Assembly (NCBI RefSeq): GCF_003324165.1
Contig: NW_025407868.1
Span: 124,001-188,000, forward strand
Length of the DNA stretch: 64,000 nt
Reading direction: 5' to 3'
Source of the DNA: Naegleria lovaniensis
Taxonomy: Eukaryota; Heterolobosea; Eutetramitea; Acrasida; Naegleriidae
Made by a program: the position numbers and the translations under genes. This document shows, piece after piece, positions 39,561 to 49,600 of the stretch. The notes under the pieces were generated by a model that worked only from the letters and a program-made list of their open reading frames with translations, ran no database searches and was not told the DNA's origin. How positions within the stretch are numbered: position 1 is the first letter of the stretch; every line of letters begins with the position of its first letter.

Positions 39561-40831
39561 ATGAACCAAAAGCTTTCCTCTCTGTTGCTTCCCATGAGCT
39601 TACATCATTTTATCGGAAGGCCATTTCAGTTGGTTCCAACTCCTTGTTTATTGATTGACGAAAAGGCCTATGACCGAAATTTAGTATTAATGAAGCATCT
39701 AGTCCAACAATTGAATGAAAAGGTCATGATCCGAGCACATTTTAAAGCACACAAGGTATGTTGCTCATGTTTTGACTTTTATTACGATCATCAAGTCATT
39801 GAAAGTGTCCCGAAATTGCAAAAGATCAGATTGAAAGAGGTGGAGCCATTGGAGTTTGTTGTCAAAAATTGAGTGAAGCTGTAGAAGCTATTAAAACGGT
39901 GGATGATGTGTTAATTTCCAATCAAGTGGTAAATGTGGACAAATTGAGAATTATTAGAAATATGAACGAAATTTCAGGAAAGAATGTTTCTCTTTGCGTT
40001 GACAATGAACAGGTTGTATCTTTGATCGATGATATAATGTCTGAAAACAATGAATCAAGCCGAAAGCTTCAACTTGTTGTTGAATATAATGTAGGTCAAA
40101 ACAGATGCGGAACAAATTCGGAAGAGGAAACATTGAAATTAATCAAACATATAGAAAACTGTAAACACGTAGAATTTAAAGGACTACAATGCTACAATGG
40201 TGCCAACCAGCACATTGTTAAATACGAAGATAGAAAAGAAGCAGTGTCCAGAGTTGTTGAAAAAGTTAAAAGACTGTTAGATTATCTTTCTCAACACGGA
40301 GTTATTGTTAAATATGTGACTGGAGGTGGTACTGGCACTTTTGAATTTGAAGCATCTAGTGGAGTTTTTACAGAGGTACAGCCTGGTAGCTACTTGTTTG
40401 GTGATGCTGATTATGGAAAAATTGTAACAAGTTTAAACGGAAAGACTATGTTAGAGGACGAATCAAGCTTTTCGCAAAGTCTTTACATTCTTACCACAAT
40501 AGTGAGCAAGGTTCCAAACACTCGAATTGTAGTAGATGCAGGGTTGAAAGCATCTTCGCTTGACAGTGGAGTTCCAATCATTGCAGACATTGAACAAAGG
40601 AAAATACTTTCGAGTTATAAACCTGGTGGTGATGAACATGGTATTTTTGAAGCTCATACAGAGAAAGCTCAAAAGTTAATTAATTCGCTCAATATTGGCG
40701 ATGTGCTGAGATTAATTCCTGGTCACGTAGACCCCACTTTTAACATGTATGATTTGGTTGCTTTTTACAATCCGGATAATCACTTGATTACTCGAGTGGA
40801 ATCAATAACAGCAAGAGGGCCTGGAATATAA
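39561..40831 (+). CDS. D-threonine aldolase / D-serine dehydratase-type PLP enzyme
   Basis: Two exons (39561-39755 and 39806-40831), separated by a 50-bp intron, give 406 residues. The fold is the alanine-racemase-like TIM barrel. TPCLLIDEKAYDRN starts the barrel, RAHFKAHKC carries the PLP lysine (about Lys62), and GGAIGVCCQKLSEAVEA follows directly after the splice. VEYNVGQNRCGT, VTGGGTGTFEFEA, EVQPGSYLFGDADY and PGHVDPTFNMYDL complete it; HxD in the last motif is the expected metal site of the GHxDPT subgroup. These enzymes break down D-threonine or D-serine-type amino acids; which is unclear. The start follows GAAACAAA. Confidence 0.88.
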
Positions 40832-40883
40832 ATATGCATGGTTTAAAAATTTCAATCTGATTTCACACCATGTTCACTAAGGA

Positions 40884-42500
40884 TTAATCTGTTTTGCACA
40901 ACTTGATGCTTCCTTTGTCAGACAGCTTGGATGTGAGTGGAATTTCAACTTCATGATATCTGTAATAACTTTTAAGTGCGGACACAATTGTCCAAAGAAA
41001 ATATCTGATATATCCAAAGTTACACAAGCTCTCTATCATAGTCACATGTTGTTCCTTAAAGCATCCCCACAAATAAGAAATTAAGGCTTTGAAAGGATAT
41101 CCGACAAAGTTGAACAAATCCAGAATGGAGAATAATATTATTCCCTTATATGAAAAATTATTAGAGTTATAAAATTGTCGTGAATATCTCCAGTTCAATA
41201 AGCAAGAGTTGCTTAAAGCGAAATATGTGATTGCTGCAATCATTGACGCATGAATTACAGGAAAAGGTATCTTTTGAGGGAAGATTTTGCACTTTTTGAC
41301 AGAGGTTCTAGGATTTAACTCCACAATAACTTTCTCAACAGAATCAGCCGAGTTAAAATCAATTCGAAAATGAGTGTCAAGCGCTTTCACAATTCGTGGA
41401 GTATCATTCAAATACAAACTCACATCGTTCAGAACGCCAGATTTCAGGTAGTTAATTTTTACGATGGGAATCTCAATTTCAGTACCAGGATACCAATAAT
41501 GCTGGAGGATAATTGCATGACGTACAACATCTTCAGCAGACTTTGTAGAAGAACGCTCAACGCTGGAAAACATAGCACGCTCAAAGCTGGAAATTTTAGG
41601 GTACCATTGCTCTGAGAGCTGTTTGGTCACGGTTTGTTCCTCTAATGGTGTGTATCTAATATTTTTCATGTCAAAAACTCCGTCCTTAATTGTAGCAGTT
41701 CCTCTGATTTTCATTGGTTGTTCAAAGTTAAATTTGTTGGACAAATACATGGACAAATTACACTGGGCATGATTCATCAAAGGCCTGTTACAATATACCA
41801 ATTCTACATCCACTCCTCCTCTCAATGTTTTCAAAACAATAGGTTTTTGTTTTTCATTGATCTCATTTGCAAGAATGAAAATAAAAGAATTTCTCTCCAC
41901 AAAACTCAAGAGAAATTGCAATTCAGTGATGCTCCATCTCTTGGTTTTAAATTCAGAAATAGCCATTTCTTTCTTCTTCATTCTATTGGATGGTTGTGGT
42001 TTTTTTCGCTGTAAAATGTTCTTTGGAATAATTTTCAATTTATCCAAAAACACGTATTTGAATTGATCTGGAACACAAAGTAGGGTACAAATCTCTTGCT
42101 CAATATTATCATTCCTATACATGTATGGTAACTGTCTAGTTGTATATTTCAAAGTGTATTTTAAAATTCGTGAAAGTATTGCAATAGGTCCAAACATTGG
42201 TGAAAGGCTTTGAAATTGTTTCATCACATGATGAGTGAGAAATTCTCTCCAATAAATTTCTACATCTCGATGATGCATTGATTGTTGATTCATCCATCCA
42301 TCTTGGCCCATATCCTCTCCTTGTGTTTTGCCATTTTCCATCGCTTCAATCGAATACACCTCAATTCCGAGAAGATATTTGAGAGGAATCAAAAAATAAT
42401 TACTTAAAACCAATTGGAGAGGAAGAAATTTTGCAATTTCAATCACCATCTCGGGAGGAAGAGAGGAGAATGTCAGTATTTGTTGAGAAGAGTGTGTCAT
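40884..42500 (-). CDS. F-box-like hypothetical protein
   Basis: The N-terminus has an F-box-like stretch (LPPEMVIEIAKFLPLQLVLS) and the middle is rich in Lys/Gln and strands. Near the end there are two mildly hydrophobic helices (IHASMIAAITYFALS and GIILFSILDLFNFVGY) that may be buried. No known family is evident. Length is 538 residues from the ATG at 42500; an ATG at 42545 adds 15 residues coded by an A-rich leader-like stretch, so the start is uncertain. It belongs to a block of F-box-like genes. Confidence 0.5.
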   Translation of the reverse strand: MTHSSQQILTFSSLPPEMVIEIAKFLPLQLVLSNYFLIPLKYLLGIEVYSIEAMENGKTQGEDMGQDGWMNQQSMHHRDVEIYWREFLTHHVMKQFQSLSPMFGPIAILSRILKYTLKYTTRQLPYMYRNDNIEQEICTLLCVPDQFKYVFLDKLKIIPKNILQRKKPQPSNRMKKKEMAISEFKTKRWSITELQFLLSFVERNSFIFILANEINEKQKPIVLKTLRGGVDVELVYCNRPLMNHAQCNLSMYLSNKFNFEQPMKIRGTATIKDGVFDMKNIRYTPLEEQTVTKQLSEQWYPKISSFERAMFSSVERSSTKSAEDVVRHAIILQHYWYPGTEIEIPIVKINYLKSGVLNDVSLYLNDTPRIVKALDTHFRIDFNSADSVEKVIVELNPRTSVKKCKIFPQKIPFPVIHASMIAAITYFALSNSCLLNWRYSRQFYNSNNFSYKGIILFSILDLFNFVGYPFKALISYLWGCFKEQHVTMIESLCNFGYIRYFLWTIVSALKSYYRYHEVEIPLTSKLSDKGSIKLCKTD

Positions 42501-42663
42501 AGGTCTATTTTTTCTTTTTTTTTTGATCAGATTCGAATAACACATTCTTGCTCACACTCTTCTCAACAAATACTTGAAGGTTGTGAAATTAGAACTAGGA
42601 AAATTATTACAAAAATTAAAAGTTCACGTCGGTAAGTGTTGAACGTCGAGATATGAAAGTGAT

Positions 42664-43812
42664 ATGAATTTAAAAGCACAAAAAAAAATAATCCCCTTTA
42701 AAAGAGACCATGAGCCTCCAATCATCATGACGGAAGAAATAACAAATTTAAAAAGAAACTCTTCAAAAACAACTGAGGTATCCAATAATGATGACCATTC
42801 TATTCCGAGTAAAAAGAAAAAGATTTCATCATACTCGACCATCGTGAACAGACACAACCATCATGAAAATAACATTATTAATTTGGTCGATCCCGAAGAA
42901 GATATTGTTGCAAATTCTATAGTGAATAATCACGCTTCAAAAATACGTTAATATTTTTTGGAATGGACTTGGCAGATGACATGATCTTCCACATGATGGA
43001 ATTTCTGGATCCTGAATTTATTTTCTGTGTGTGTATGATCGTTTCAAAACTGTGGTACGCCAAAACACTACAAATTTCATTTCGTTTGAAATTTTGGAAC
43101 CAATCCATTTCGAGAAAAAAGTTACAAAGTTTAACGCATTGTCCAAATATTTATAATTTAGTAGAATTAGATTTATATTCCCAACTTATCGGACCTGCTG
43201 GCGTAGAACTCATAACTTCAAGCCCCCATCTGAGAAATTTAACTGAATTAAAACTGGAAAAAATCTAATTTCAGCACAGGAAGTCACATTAATTGCATCA
43301 AGCACTCATTTAACGAATTTAACGATACTGGACTTGACCAATAATTTCATTTCAGATGAAGGAACCCAAGCCCTTTCTCAAAGCTTGAATGTTAAAAATT
43401 TAACACATCTGATCATGAACCAGACAGCAATGTCGAATGTGGGTGTAAAATATTTAGCAGAAAGTGCCTACTTGAAGAATTTGATCTATTTGAGCTTGTC
43501 TGGAAATATCATCAATTCTGATGGAGTGAAATATATCACAGGAAGTGATTCTTTGAAAACATAGTAAGACTAGATTTAGAAAAGAATTTTATTACCTTTG
43601 AAGGTCTTCAATTTATATTAATGGGTGTCAACATGCGAAACTTGAAATATCTTGAATTGTCTGAAAATCGAATTGGGAGTGAATGTGTTGAATTTCTCTT
43701 AAAGTGCAGTAGTGGGAACAATTTACCTCAGTTAGAATATCTTGGCTTGTATGGCACTCCATTAATTAGTCCAGAGAGTCGTCACCAACTTCCTCGTTTT
43801 GTGGTCATTTAG
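42664..43812 (+). pseudogene. F-box / leucine-rich-repeat gene with several frame breaks
   Basis: The reading frame is interrupted near 42951, 43268 and 43564, but the pieces continue one another. A Lys/Asn-rich head (42664-42951) precedes an F-box (MDLADDMIFHMMEFLDPEF, from 42963). Leucine-rich repeats of the LxxLxLxxNxI type follow (NLTELKLEK, then LTILDLTNN, LIYLSLSGN, LKYLELSEN, EYLGLYGT). The last two breaks each coincide with an A homopolymer (A6 near 43259, A4 near 43556), where one base would restore repeat phase. F-box/LRR proteins select targets for SCF ubiquitin ligases. It could be a young pseudogene or a functional gene with base-calling errors. Confidence 0.6.
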
Positions 43813-43830
43813 TGGATGCTAATGTTGTTG

Positions 43831-45081
43831 TTACTTTTTAGAGATCATTTTGAACATTATTCCTTTTCCATATTTTGTAAACAAAATGTACGTGTGAGCA
43901 TGAGATTCCCTTGGGGGGAGTACGATGGATTGAGTAAATGTTAAAATCAATGGACACAAATCATCCACAAATGCTTTAGCATTCTCCATTGTTGTCATGA
44001 TAGCATTATTACGCAATAAATGATCTATATGATTACGTGTGGATTGATCTGGAATGCATGGCAAGAGCAATCTTGCAATACATCTCAGTATTTTAAATTG
44101 ATTTGAAAGGACTTGAAATTCATTAAGAATAGTTGTCGTATCAAATATGAGTGCGTGATCCATAGAAGCTGCTCTTTGATATTCATCAATTAAAGACGAA
44201 GCTGAACATGAAAAAAATCTACTTATGGCACAATCATCAAAGTCATCATATTCAGCCGTTAATTCATATCTTTGTCGAATCAGTTCTTGAACCAATTCTT
44301 TGAGTCGAATGTCAAAGAGAGAATCTTGAAAAAACCATGTACCAGCATTAACATCATACATCACTTTTGGGAGTACTTTCATCCAATAAGATATCAATCC
44401 AAGAGTGGAAACAGGTGTGAAAGAGAATTCAACGGCATTGGAAAAAGAAACGTGGCGAGTGGGTATTCCTGTAACATTTACAGTGCTTGTAACTCTAACT
44501 TGCTTTGGAGCACATCGTAGGGCATAAATTTGTCTCATATCTGGCAACTCGCTCAATACTTGTTTCAAACTCTCCTTTGAAGATGTTATGGTCGTTGAAA
44601 TAAAAGCAGCCCAAATCGATTCCTGTTCATGACACGTGAAATTATTAAAACTTTGATACCAATCTTTGCAAACCAAACTTAATGATCTGAATTGTGGAAT
44701 AAATTTGTTTGGAGCGTCATGAAAATCAATCACATATGGTAAAATATTTTGAAGCCAAACAACAAACGGTATTAGTTGATGTTTGTTGTGTTGAATTAAT
44801 AATATATTTGAGTTCTTTTCACATGAATTTTCGCCGGATGACGTCAATTCGAAATTATGCGAATTATTGTCTTTCAAATTGTTGTTGGTAGTCATCATTT
44901 GATCGCAATTCCATGTTGACATGGACGGCAAGCTCGTGTTTGGATCGTCATAAATTTGCTTAGCACTACTGAACAACACCACAGTTGGAATTGTCATGTG
45001 TCGAAGACATGACAAATTTTGTGTGACACGCTTGCAAGTTATCGTTGTCATGATCAACGTGCAACAGTTCGGTCTGTACAT
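43831..45081 (-). CDS. F-box-like hypothetical protein
   Basis: A 416-residue product from the first ATG. A short F-box-like segment lies near residues 105-150 (PFVVWLQNILPYVIDF, LSLVCKDWYQSF). The remainder is helical, without a recognised family. The first ATG lies only 3 bp beyond the stop of the upstream desaturase gene, so the true start is probably one of several downstream ATGs (for example 45051 or about 44900) that leave room for a promoter. Confidence 0.5.
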   Translation of the reverse strand: MYRPNCCTLIMTTITCKRVTQNLSCLRHMTIPTVVLFSSAKQIYDDPNTSLPSMSTWNCDQMMTTNNNLKDNNSHNFELTSSGENSCEKNSNILLIQHNKHQLIPFVVWLQNILPYVIDFHDAPNKFIPQFRSLSLVCKDWYQSFNNFTCHEQESIWAAFISTTITSSKESLKQVLSELPDMRQIYALRCAPKQVRVTSTVNVTGIPTRHVSFSNAVEFSFTPVSTLGLISYWMKVLPKVMYDVNAGTWFFQDSLFDIRLKELVQELIRQRYELTAEYDDFDDCAISRFFSCSASSLIDEYQRAASMDHALIFDTTTILNEFQVLSNQFKILRCIARLLLPCIPDQSTRNHIDHLLRNNAIMTTMENAKAFVDDLCPLILTFTQSIVLPPRESHAHTYILFTKYGKGIMFKMISKK

Positions 45082-45084
45082 GAT

Positions 45085-46326
45085 CTAATTAGATTTAATG
45101 ATCTCGTTCCATTGTTCTGGATTAATGACTTGAGTTGTGTCAGCTTCGAGCAAATGCTTGGTTGACTCATAATAACGATTGTTTCTTGCGACAATTCCCC
45201 AGTCATTATTTCTAACGCCATGTCTTATCATTTCAGCATTGGCTTTACGAGAAATGGCTTCACGAATATAGAATGGCTGATTTGGAACAAAGTGATGGAT
45301 AATGTGAGTAGCACCAAAGTTAAAGCAGAATAATTGGAATGGCCACATAGTCCAGTGATCAATAACTTGTCCTTGATAGAAAACGTCACCAGCAGGAACA
45401 TCTCCGTAATAGTGGCAATATGAAGCCATCAAATTCAAACAAGCTTGTCTCAAAATGTTAGGCAACAAGATCAACACGCCCAAATCTCTTACAACTGGCC
45501 AAGCCCACAATGGCAAATACAAGACTGGATCAAAGTCAGTAATGGTTAAACCAGTAATTGCACGAACATAGCCAAAGAACAAATGCCAAAGAACAGCGAA
45601 TGTGAAAACTGTTGGGATACATGTAATAACAAGTCCCCATCTGCTCCAGTCAGAACGGTTATCCTTTTCAATATCATCCAAAACCATGGTATTGGCCCAA
45701 GGAGTCAAAACAAGAGCAAGACGCAAGAAACCAAATGGTAGACCGCTTCCAATGAGTCTTTCCTCTAAATCATATTTGGATCCGGAGACTTGATGATGAC
45801 GCAAGTGCATAAACTTTCTGTACCATGGAGTTACGGAGAATTTGGCAACGTAAATAAAGGCATACATGACATGGTGAACCCATTGATTGGTTTTAAAGTA
45901 GAGATTGTGGATGAGATCGTGCTCCAACTCGTGCAAGATGGAAGCAGGCAAAGCCAACAATGGAACAACCAAAGCCCAATGAAGACGACCTTGCAAATAC
46001 AAGTAACCAACAGCAAGCATTGAAATTACACTGATGCTGAAAGCCAACAAGCCCAAGGCATCTTGATATTTCAACCACTTGTACTTTCTACGAAGACGAG
46101 CTTCTTCGTTCTTGATGGTGTTACGGATAGACTTTACAGCAAGTTGAGTATCCTTCTCGGACAAGAAGAGCTCGTTCTTCTCAGCATAGTCATGCTTTTT
46201 CAAGTACTCCTCGGTTGGAGCAAATGTTGGTTTGATAATCAATGGCTGAGCTGCGCTGTTGCGGTTTGTAGAGTTAGCGGGAGCAGAGCCGGTAGAGACA
46301 ATTGTCGCAGTAGTGGATACTGACAT
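45085..46326 (-). CDS. Membrane fatty acid desaturase/hydroxylase-type protein
   Basis: A 413-residue di-iron membrane enzyme. Three histidine boxes are visible: HELEHDLIHN (residues 132-141), HLRHHQ (174-179) and HIIHHFV near residue 340. Hydrophobic segments flank them (LLAFSISVISMLAVGYLYL, LVVPLLALPASI, LVITCIPTVFTFAVLW). A basic charged helix of about 30 residues comes first. This layout fits the fatty acid desaturase superfamily; the position of desaturation is unknown. Its codons are richer in C at third positions than those of its neighbours, as expected of a highly expressed gene. The ATG follows CAAAAGAAAAAAA. Confidence 0.85.
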   Translation of the reverse strand: MSVSTTATIVSTGSAPANSTNRNSAAQPLIIKPTFAPTEEYLKKHDYAEKNELFLSEKDTQLAVKSIRNTIKNEEARLRRKYKWLKYQDALGLLAFSISVISMLAVGYLYLQGRLHWALVVPLLALPASILHELEHDLIHNLYFKTNQWVHHVMYAFIYVAKFSVTPWYRKFMHLRHHQVSGSKYDLEERLIGSGLPFGFLRLALVLTPWANTMVLDDIEKDNRSDWSRWGLVITCIPTVFTFAVLWHLFFGYVRAITGLTITDFDPVLYLPLWAWPVVRDLGVLILLPNILRQACLNLMASYCHYYGDVPAGDVFYQGQVIDHWTMWPFQLFCFNFGATHIIHHFVPNQPFYIREAISRKANAEMIRHGVRNNDWGIVARNNRYYESTKHLLEADTTQVINPEQWNEIIKSN

Positions 46327-46772
46327 TTTTTTCTTTTGAATATTCCTTATGGTTCAATTTACAACATCATCCAAGCAAGAAGGAATCACATCTCATCAAA
46401 TCATCCAAATAAAAATTCAATGAGAATACAATGACAACAGGAAGTCCGTGCAACACCAATGTTCGTTTGTTGTCCAAATAAAGAGTAACATGAATTTTTT
46501 TAAACCACAATTTTATGTGCATCATTTAGGTCCGTCTGGTCGAACTACAAAATCAAAAAGCCAATATTTCCGATGTTGAAGTGAAAAATGTCAACTCCAG
46601 ACATTCAACCATCATCTTGCATTCAATGATTAGAATTACTATTTATTCCTATGGTGCTGAAGAATCTGTGATCGAATACTTATCACTGAATGAGAAAAAG
46701 CAAAAGATCATGTGAATTTTGTAAAAATATTTTGACGGTATCGTTTTAAAAGAGGATCATCTGTACTTGCTT
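46327..46772. other. Intergenic region upstream of desaturase
   Basis: A 446-bp AT-rich gap between the desaturase start (46326, minus) and the stop of the next minus-strand gene (46773). I found no open frame of note, RNA gene or repeat. It probably contains the desaturase promoter. Confidence 0.4.
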
Positions 46773-47849
46773 TCATTCATCCAACATTTCCGATTCTTGA
46801 TCGTGGCTGTATTGGGAAGGGTTGAAAAATTCAAAAATTAATTTGGCTTTCCCTTTCTCAAGTGGGGTTCGATTCATAATTTCTTGAGGTGATTCGCACA
46901 GAATGACCTTTGAGACAGAACCCATTCCTTGTAACAAAACACTTGCTTCATAACTAGACAGACCATGAGCAATAGAAGAGTTGACAAATGCTCGCTCTGC
47001 AGTTGCTTGATGCTGATTCATGAATTCTTCTAATTCCTTCTCACTATGTTTCACTCGCTGCTTGCGTCCTTCTACCTTACTTAACTCTTGAATGCATTGA
47101 ATCATCTTTGATGTTGAGCTACAAGGAAGTATTTGCGGAGGTCGGTATGGAGCAAGGCTTTCCATGTCTGTATTGGTGTTGCTACTGGCTGCATTCGGAT
47201 CTTCTCTTTTTCTCTTACCATTGATGATCGATTGATGATCATGAGTTTTAAGGTACAATTCTCTATTTGTTTGCCTTTGAATGACATGAGAAGTAAGCAT
47301 GTTTTGTAACATTACAAACTTTCCTAAATGATTTTTGTTGTTGATCATGACCATCACAAAAGATCTCTCGAATATAGAGCCAATAGAACAAATGTCCTCC
47401 AGAGTTGCTTTTCTAAGCTTTGAGAAATCTGTTACTTGAGAGGAATGGTGTTGAGTCATTGTCGGTTGAAGCTGCTCCGAGTAATTGGGAAGAATAACAT
47501 TCTCAATTCCAACAACAATGAAAGCTAGTCTTAACGATGGAAAAATAATATCAGCGATTTGATCATCGTCAGTTGTACTTCTAATACCATAGTGCTTGAG
47601 AAGTTCATGGCGGATTGGAGGGTATCTCAGCTTTTGGTGTACAATGACATTAGGTTTTTGAACCTGTTGACTTTGCGGAACGATTGTTTTAATTTGAGGT
47701 TGAATTGCAGAATTGGCTTGGATTGATTTGGGCATGATATGTTGTTGCGGAAGTGGCTTGCTTGCAACTTGGTCCTTACGTTTTGGTGTCTGTCGTTCCT
47801 TATTGCTTTGAGAGCCTATTGGTTGCTGGAAGCCTCGACGTGGGTGCAT
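46773..47849 (-). CDS. Helix-hairpin-helix protein (ERCC1/FAAP24-like C-terminus)
   Basis: A 358-residue protein. Residues about 295-345 resemble a RuvA-domain-2 tandem HhH: LSSYEASVLLQGMGSVSKVI, then ESPQEIM, then GKAKLIFEFFN, as in the XPF/ERCC1/FAAP24 group. The preceding part has a Pro/Gln-rich head and a beta-rich middle (SLRLAFIVVGIENVIL, FVMVMINNKNHLGKF) that could be an inactive nuclease-like domain. It could be a DNA-repair or meiotic factor; the assignment rests on the short HhH match and is tentative. Confidence 0.5.
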   Translation of the reverse strand: MHPRRGFQQPIGSQSNKERQTPKRKDQVASKPLPQQHIMPKSIQANSAIQPQIKTIVPQSQQVQKPNVIVHQKLRYPPIRHELLKHYGIRSTTDDDQIADIIFPSLRLAFIVVGIENVILPNYSEQLQPTMTQHHSSQVTDFSKLRKATLEDICSIGSIFERSFVMVMINNKNHLGKFVMLQNMLTSHVIQRQTNRELYLKTHDHQSIINGKRKREDPNAASSNTNTDMESLAPYRPPQILPCSSTSKMIQCIQELSKVEGRKQRVKHSEKELEEFMNQHQATAERAFVNSSIAHGLSSYEASVLLQGMGSVSKVILCESPQEIMNRTPLEKGKAKLIFEFFNPSQYSHDQESEMLDE

Positions 47850-48029
47850 TGTTTTTTAGTCAATCACGAAACTGAGCCTTGTGAGGGCAACTGAATTCAC
47901 TAACTGTGGACTATTTCATGACAAATGGGTTTATTGGAGAGGTAATGTTCGTATTGGTTGACACCATGTTTGTGTCACTCATCCACTTACAATGAATCAA
48001 AATGGTGCGATGACTCTTAGATTTACTAT

Positions 48030-48605
48030 TTAGAAAAATACGTCAGTTTCGTTGTGATATTGATATCTGTCACCCTCTCGGAGAGCATGTTTGTACTGCT
48101 TCTTTGGTTGCACTGGACCTTTAACACCTGTTTTCGTCTTGGCCTCAAATTCCAATTGTTCCAAATATTTTCGATATTTTGCAATTTTCTTTTCTAATTG
48201 TTTTGGCGTCCATTGAAGATAATTTCGTTCCGTGTCCCACGCCATGGCTTTATAATCATCTCCGTAGGTATCAATCAAATTTTGAAGCGTTTTTCGTTCC
48301 GATTCATGAACAATATAACATAATCTTGATTTAAATTGTTGTTTGTTGCTCTTGATTTCTTCCAATTTCTGGGGCTCTTGCTCGACGGGTAATGTCTCCT
48401 TTATTTCTTGCACTTCCTCTTCAACCATATTTGGATTGGCAGTCAAACCGACACGAGCATAGTTGAATTTTGGTGTCAATTCACGTTGCCATACTTTTCC
48501 GGTGCTACTTTTTAATTGATATTGTCTCTTTTGCTTTTTCTTTTCCTTTCGGATTTGTGTCTTTGTTCGGTGTTCTTTGATAGCAAGACCTCTGTGTTTG
48601 ACCAT
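48030..48605 (-). CDS. NOP16: NOP16 ribosome biogenesis protein
   Basis: A 191-residue basic nucleolar protein. The N-terminus is Lys/Arg-rich (KTQIRKEKKKQKRQY); WQRELTPKFNYARVGLTANPN matches the WD-x-N-Y-x-x-LGL-x-x-x-NPN region of NOP16, and LIDTYGDDYKAMAWDTERNYLQWTPKQLEKKI matches the C-terminal motif of the family. NOP16 acts in 60S assembly. The ATG at 48605 follows CTTCAAAAAAAA; an upstream in-frame stretch to 48680 is not needed. Confidence 0.9.
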   Translation of the reverse strand: MVKHRGLAIKEHRTKTQIRKEKKKQKRQYQLKSSTGKVWQRELTPKFNYARVGLTANPNMVEEEVQEIKETLPVEQEPQKLEEIKSNKQQFKSRLCYIVHESERKTLQNLIDTYGDDYKAMAWDTERNYLQWTPKQLEKKIAKYRKYLEQLEFEAKTKTGVKGPVQPKKQYKHALREGDRYQYHNETDVFF

Positions 48606-48734
48606 TTTTTTTGAAGTTCCTACTTTTGTTTGAAAACGTTGGAGAAAGAAGCGTTCGAGTGCTGTTTTTACATGAACCAACAGTTGAATTGTGTTTATTT
48701 TACACGACTAGAATAGGCTCACATCATCAACAAT

Positions 48735-49568
48735 CTAAAGGATCATGCATGATCCCGACTTCTTCTTCTCCTGCTTGACATCAGGAGGATACAAACCATT
48801 GTAGAGAGCTTCTTCGAACACTTCTTTTACGCCTTTGTTCTTCATTGCGCTGCATTCCATGTATTTTACGGCTTTAATACTTTTTGCCACTTGTTCAGCC
48901 ATTTCTTTGGAGACAATTTCCGTTCCTTGATCTTTATGTTTTGCCATGGCCGTTTTGTCTTCTCTGATGTCAGCCTTAGTGCCCACCAGAACAAAAGGGC
49001 AGTTTGGTCTATGCTTCCTAACCTCTGGAACCCACTTGTTTTTGACGTTATCCAAAGAAGTTGGGCTGTCAAGAGCGAAACACAACAAAAAGACGTTTGC
49101 ATCTGGATAGGACAGAGGTCTATAAATTGTTATTGAAATTGATAAATTTAAATCGACGTGGATCTGAATACCTACCGAATGTGGTCATAACTAATGAGGT
49201 TGCGTTAAAATTAAATTATATTACATCCAACAAATATTGAATTCAAACTTACTCTTCTTGTCCAGCAGTATCCATCAATAAAAAGTTGATGGTTTCATTG
49301 TTTACCTCAATCTCGGAGGAATAATTATCGAAAATGCTAATACCCAATTAGATGAGGATGTGTAGGCAGGTTGATCATCACTTACGTTGGAATATACTTC
49401 TCGGGGAATTCTCCTTTTGCAAACACGTGCAACAAACAGGTTTTACCCTATGTAATGATAAGAAGAGATACAACCGAATATGATTAACAGGGGATTAAGG
49501 CAAGCCTTACTAGTACCTACCACAGCACCATCACCCACAACCACCAAACGAACAGTCTTTGCTTCCAT
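48735..49568 (-). CDS. Rho-family small GTPase (five exons, one 15-nt microexon)
   Basis: Exons are 49568-49521, 49447-49386, 49336-49253, 49190-49176 and 49119-48735; all junctions are GT-AG and keep frame, giving 197 residues. The P-loop GDGAVGKT is split by intron 1. YIPTIFDNY is the Rho effector loop, DTAGQEDYD spans intron 3, and HIRPLSYPDANVF continues over the microexon and intron 4. VGTKAD (G4) and MECSAMKN (G5) follow. The end GSCMIL is a CaaX box with Leu, favouring geranylgeranylation. Rho GTPases steer actin and vesicle delivery. Introns are 73, 49, 62 and 56 bp. The start follows AAAATAAAAA. Confidence 0.94.
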
Positions 49569-49600
49569 TTTTTATTTTAAATTTTTTGAAAATAATACCT

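Noticed and set aside
45090-46323. Several antisense frames across the desaturase
   Set aside because: Explained by the GC-richer codon use of the desaturase; the three histidine boxes fix the coding strand.
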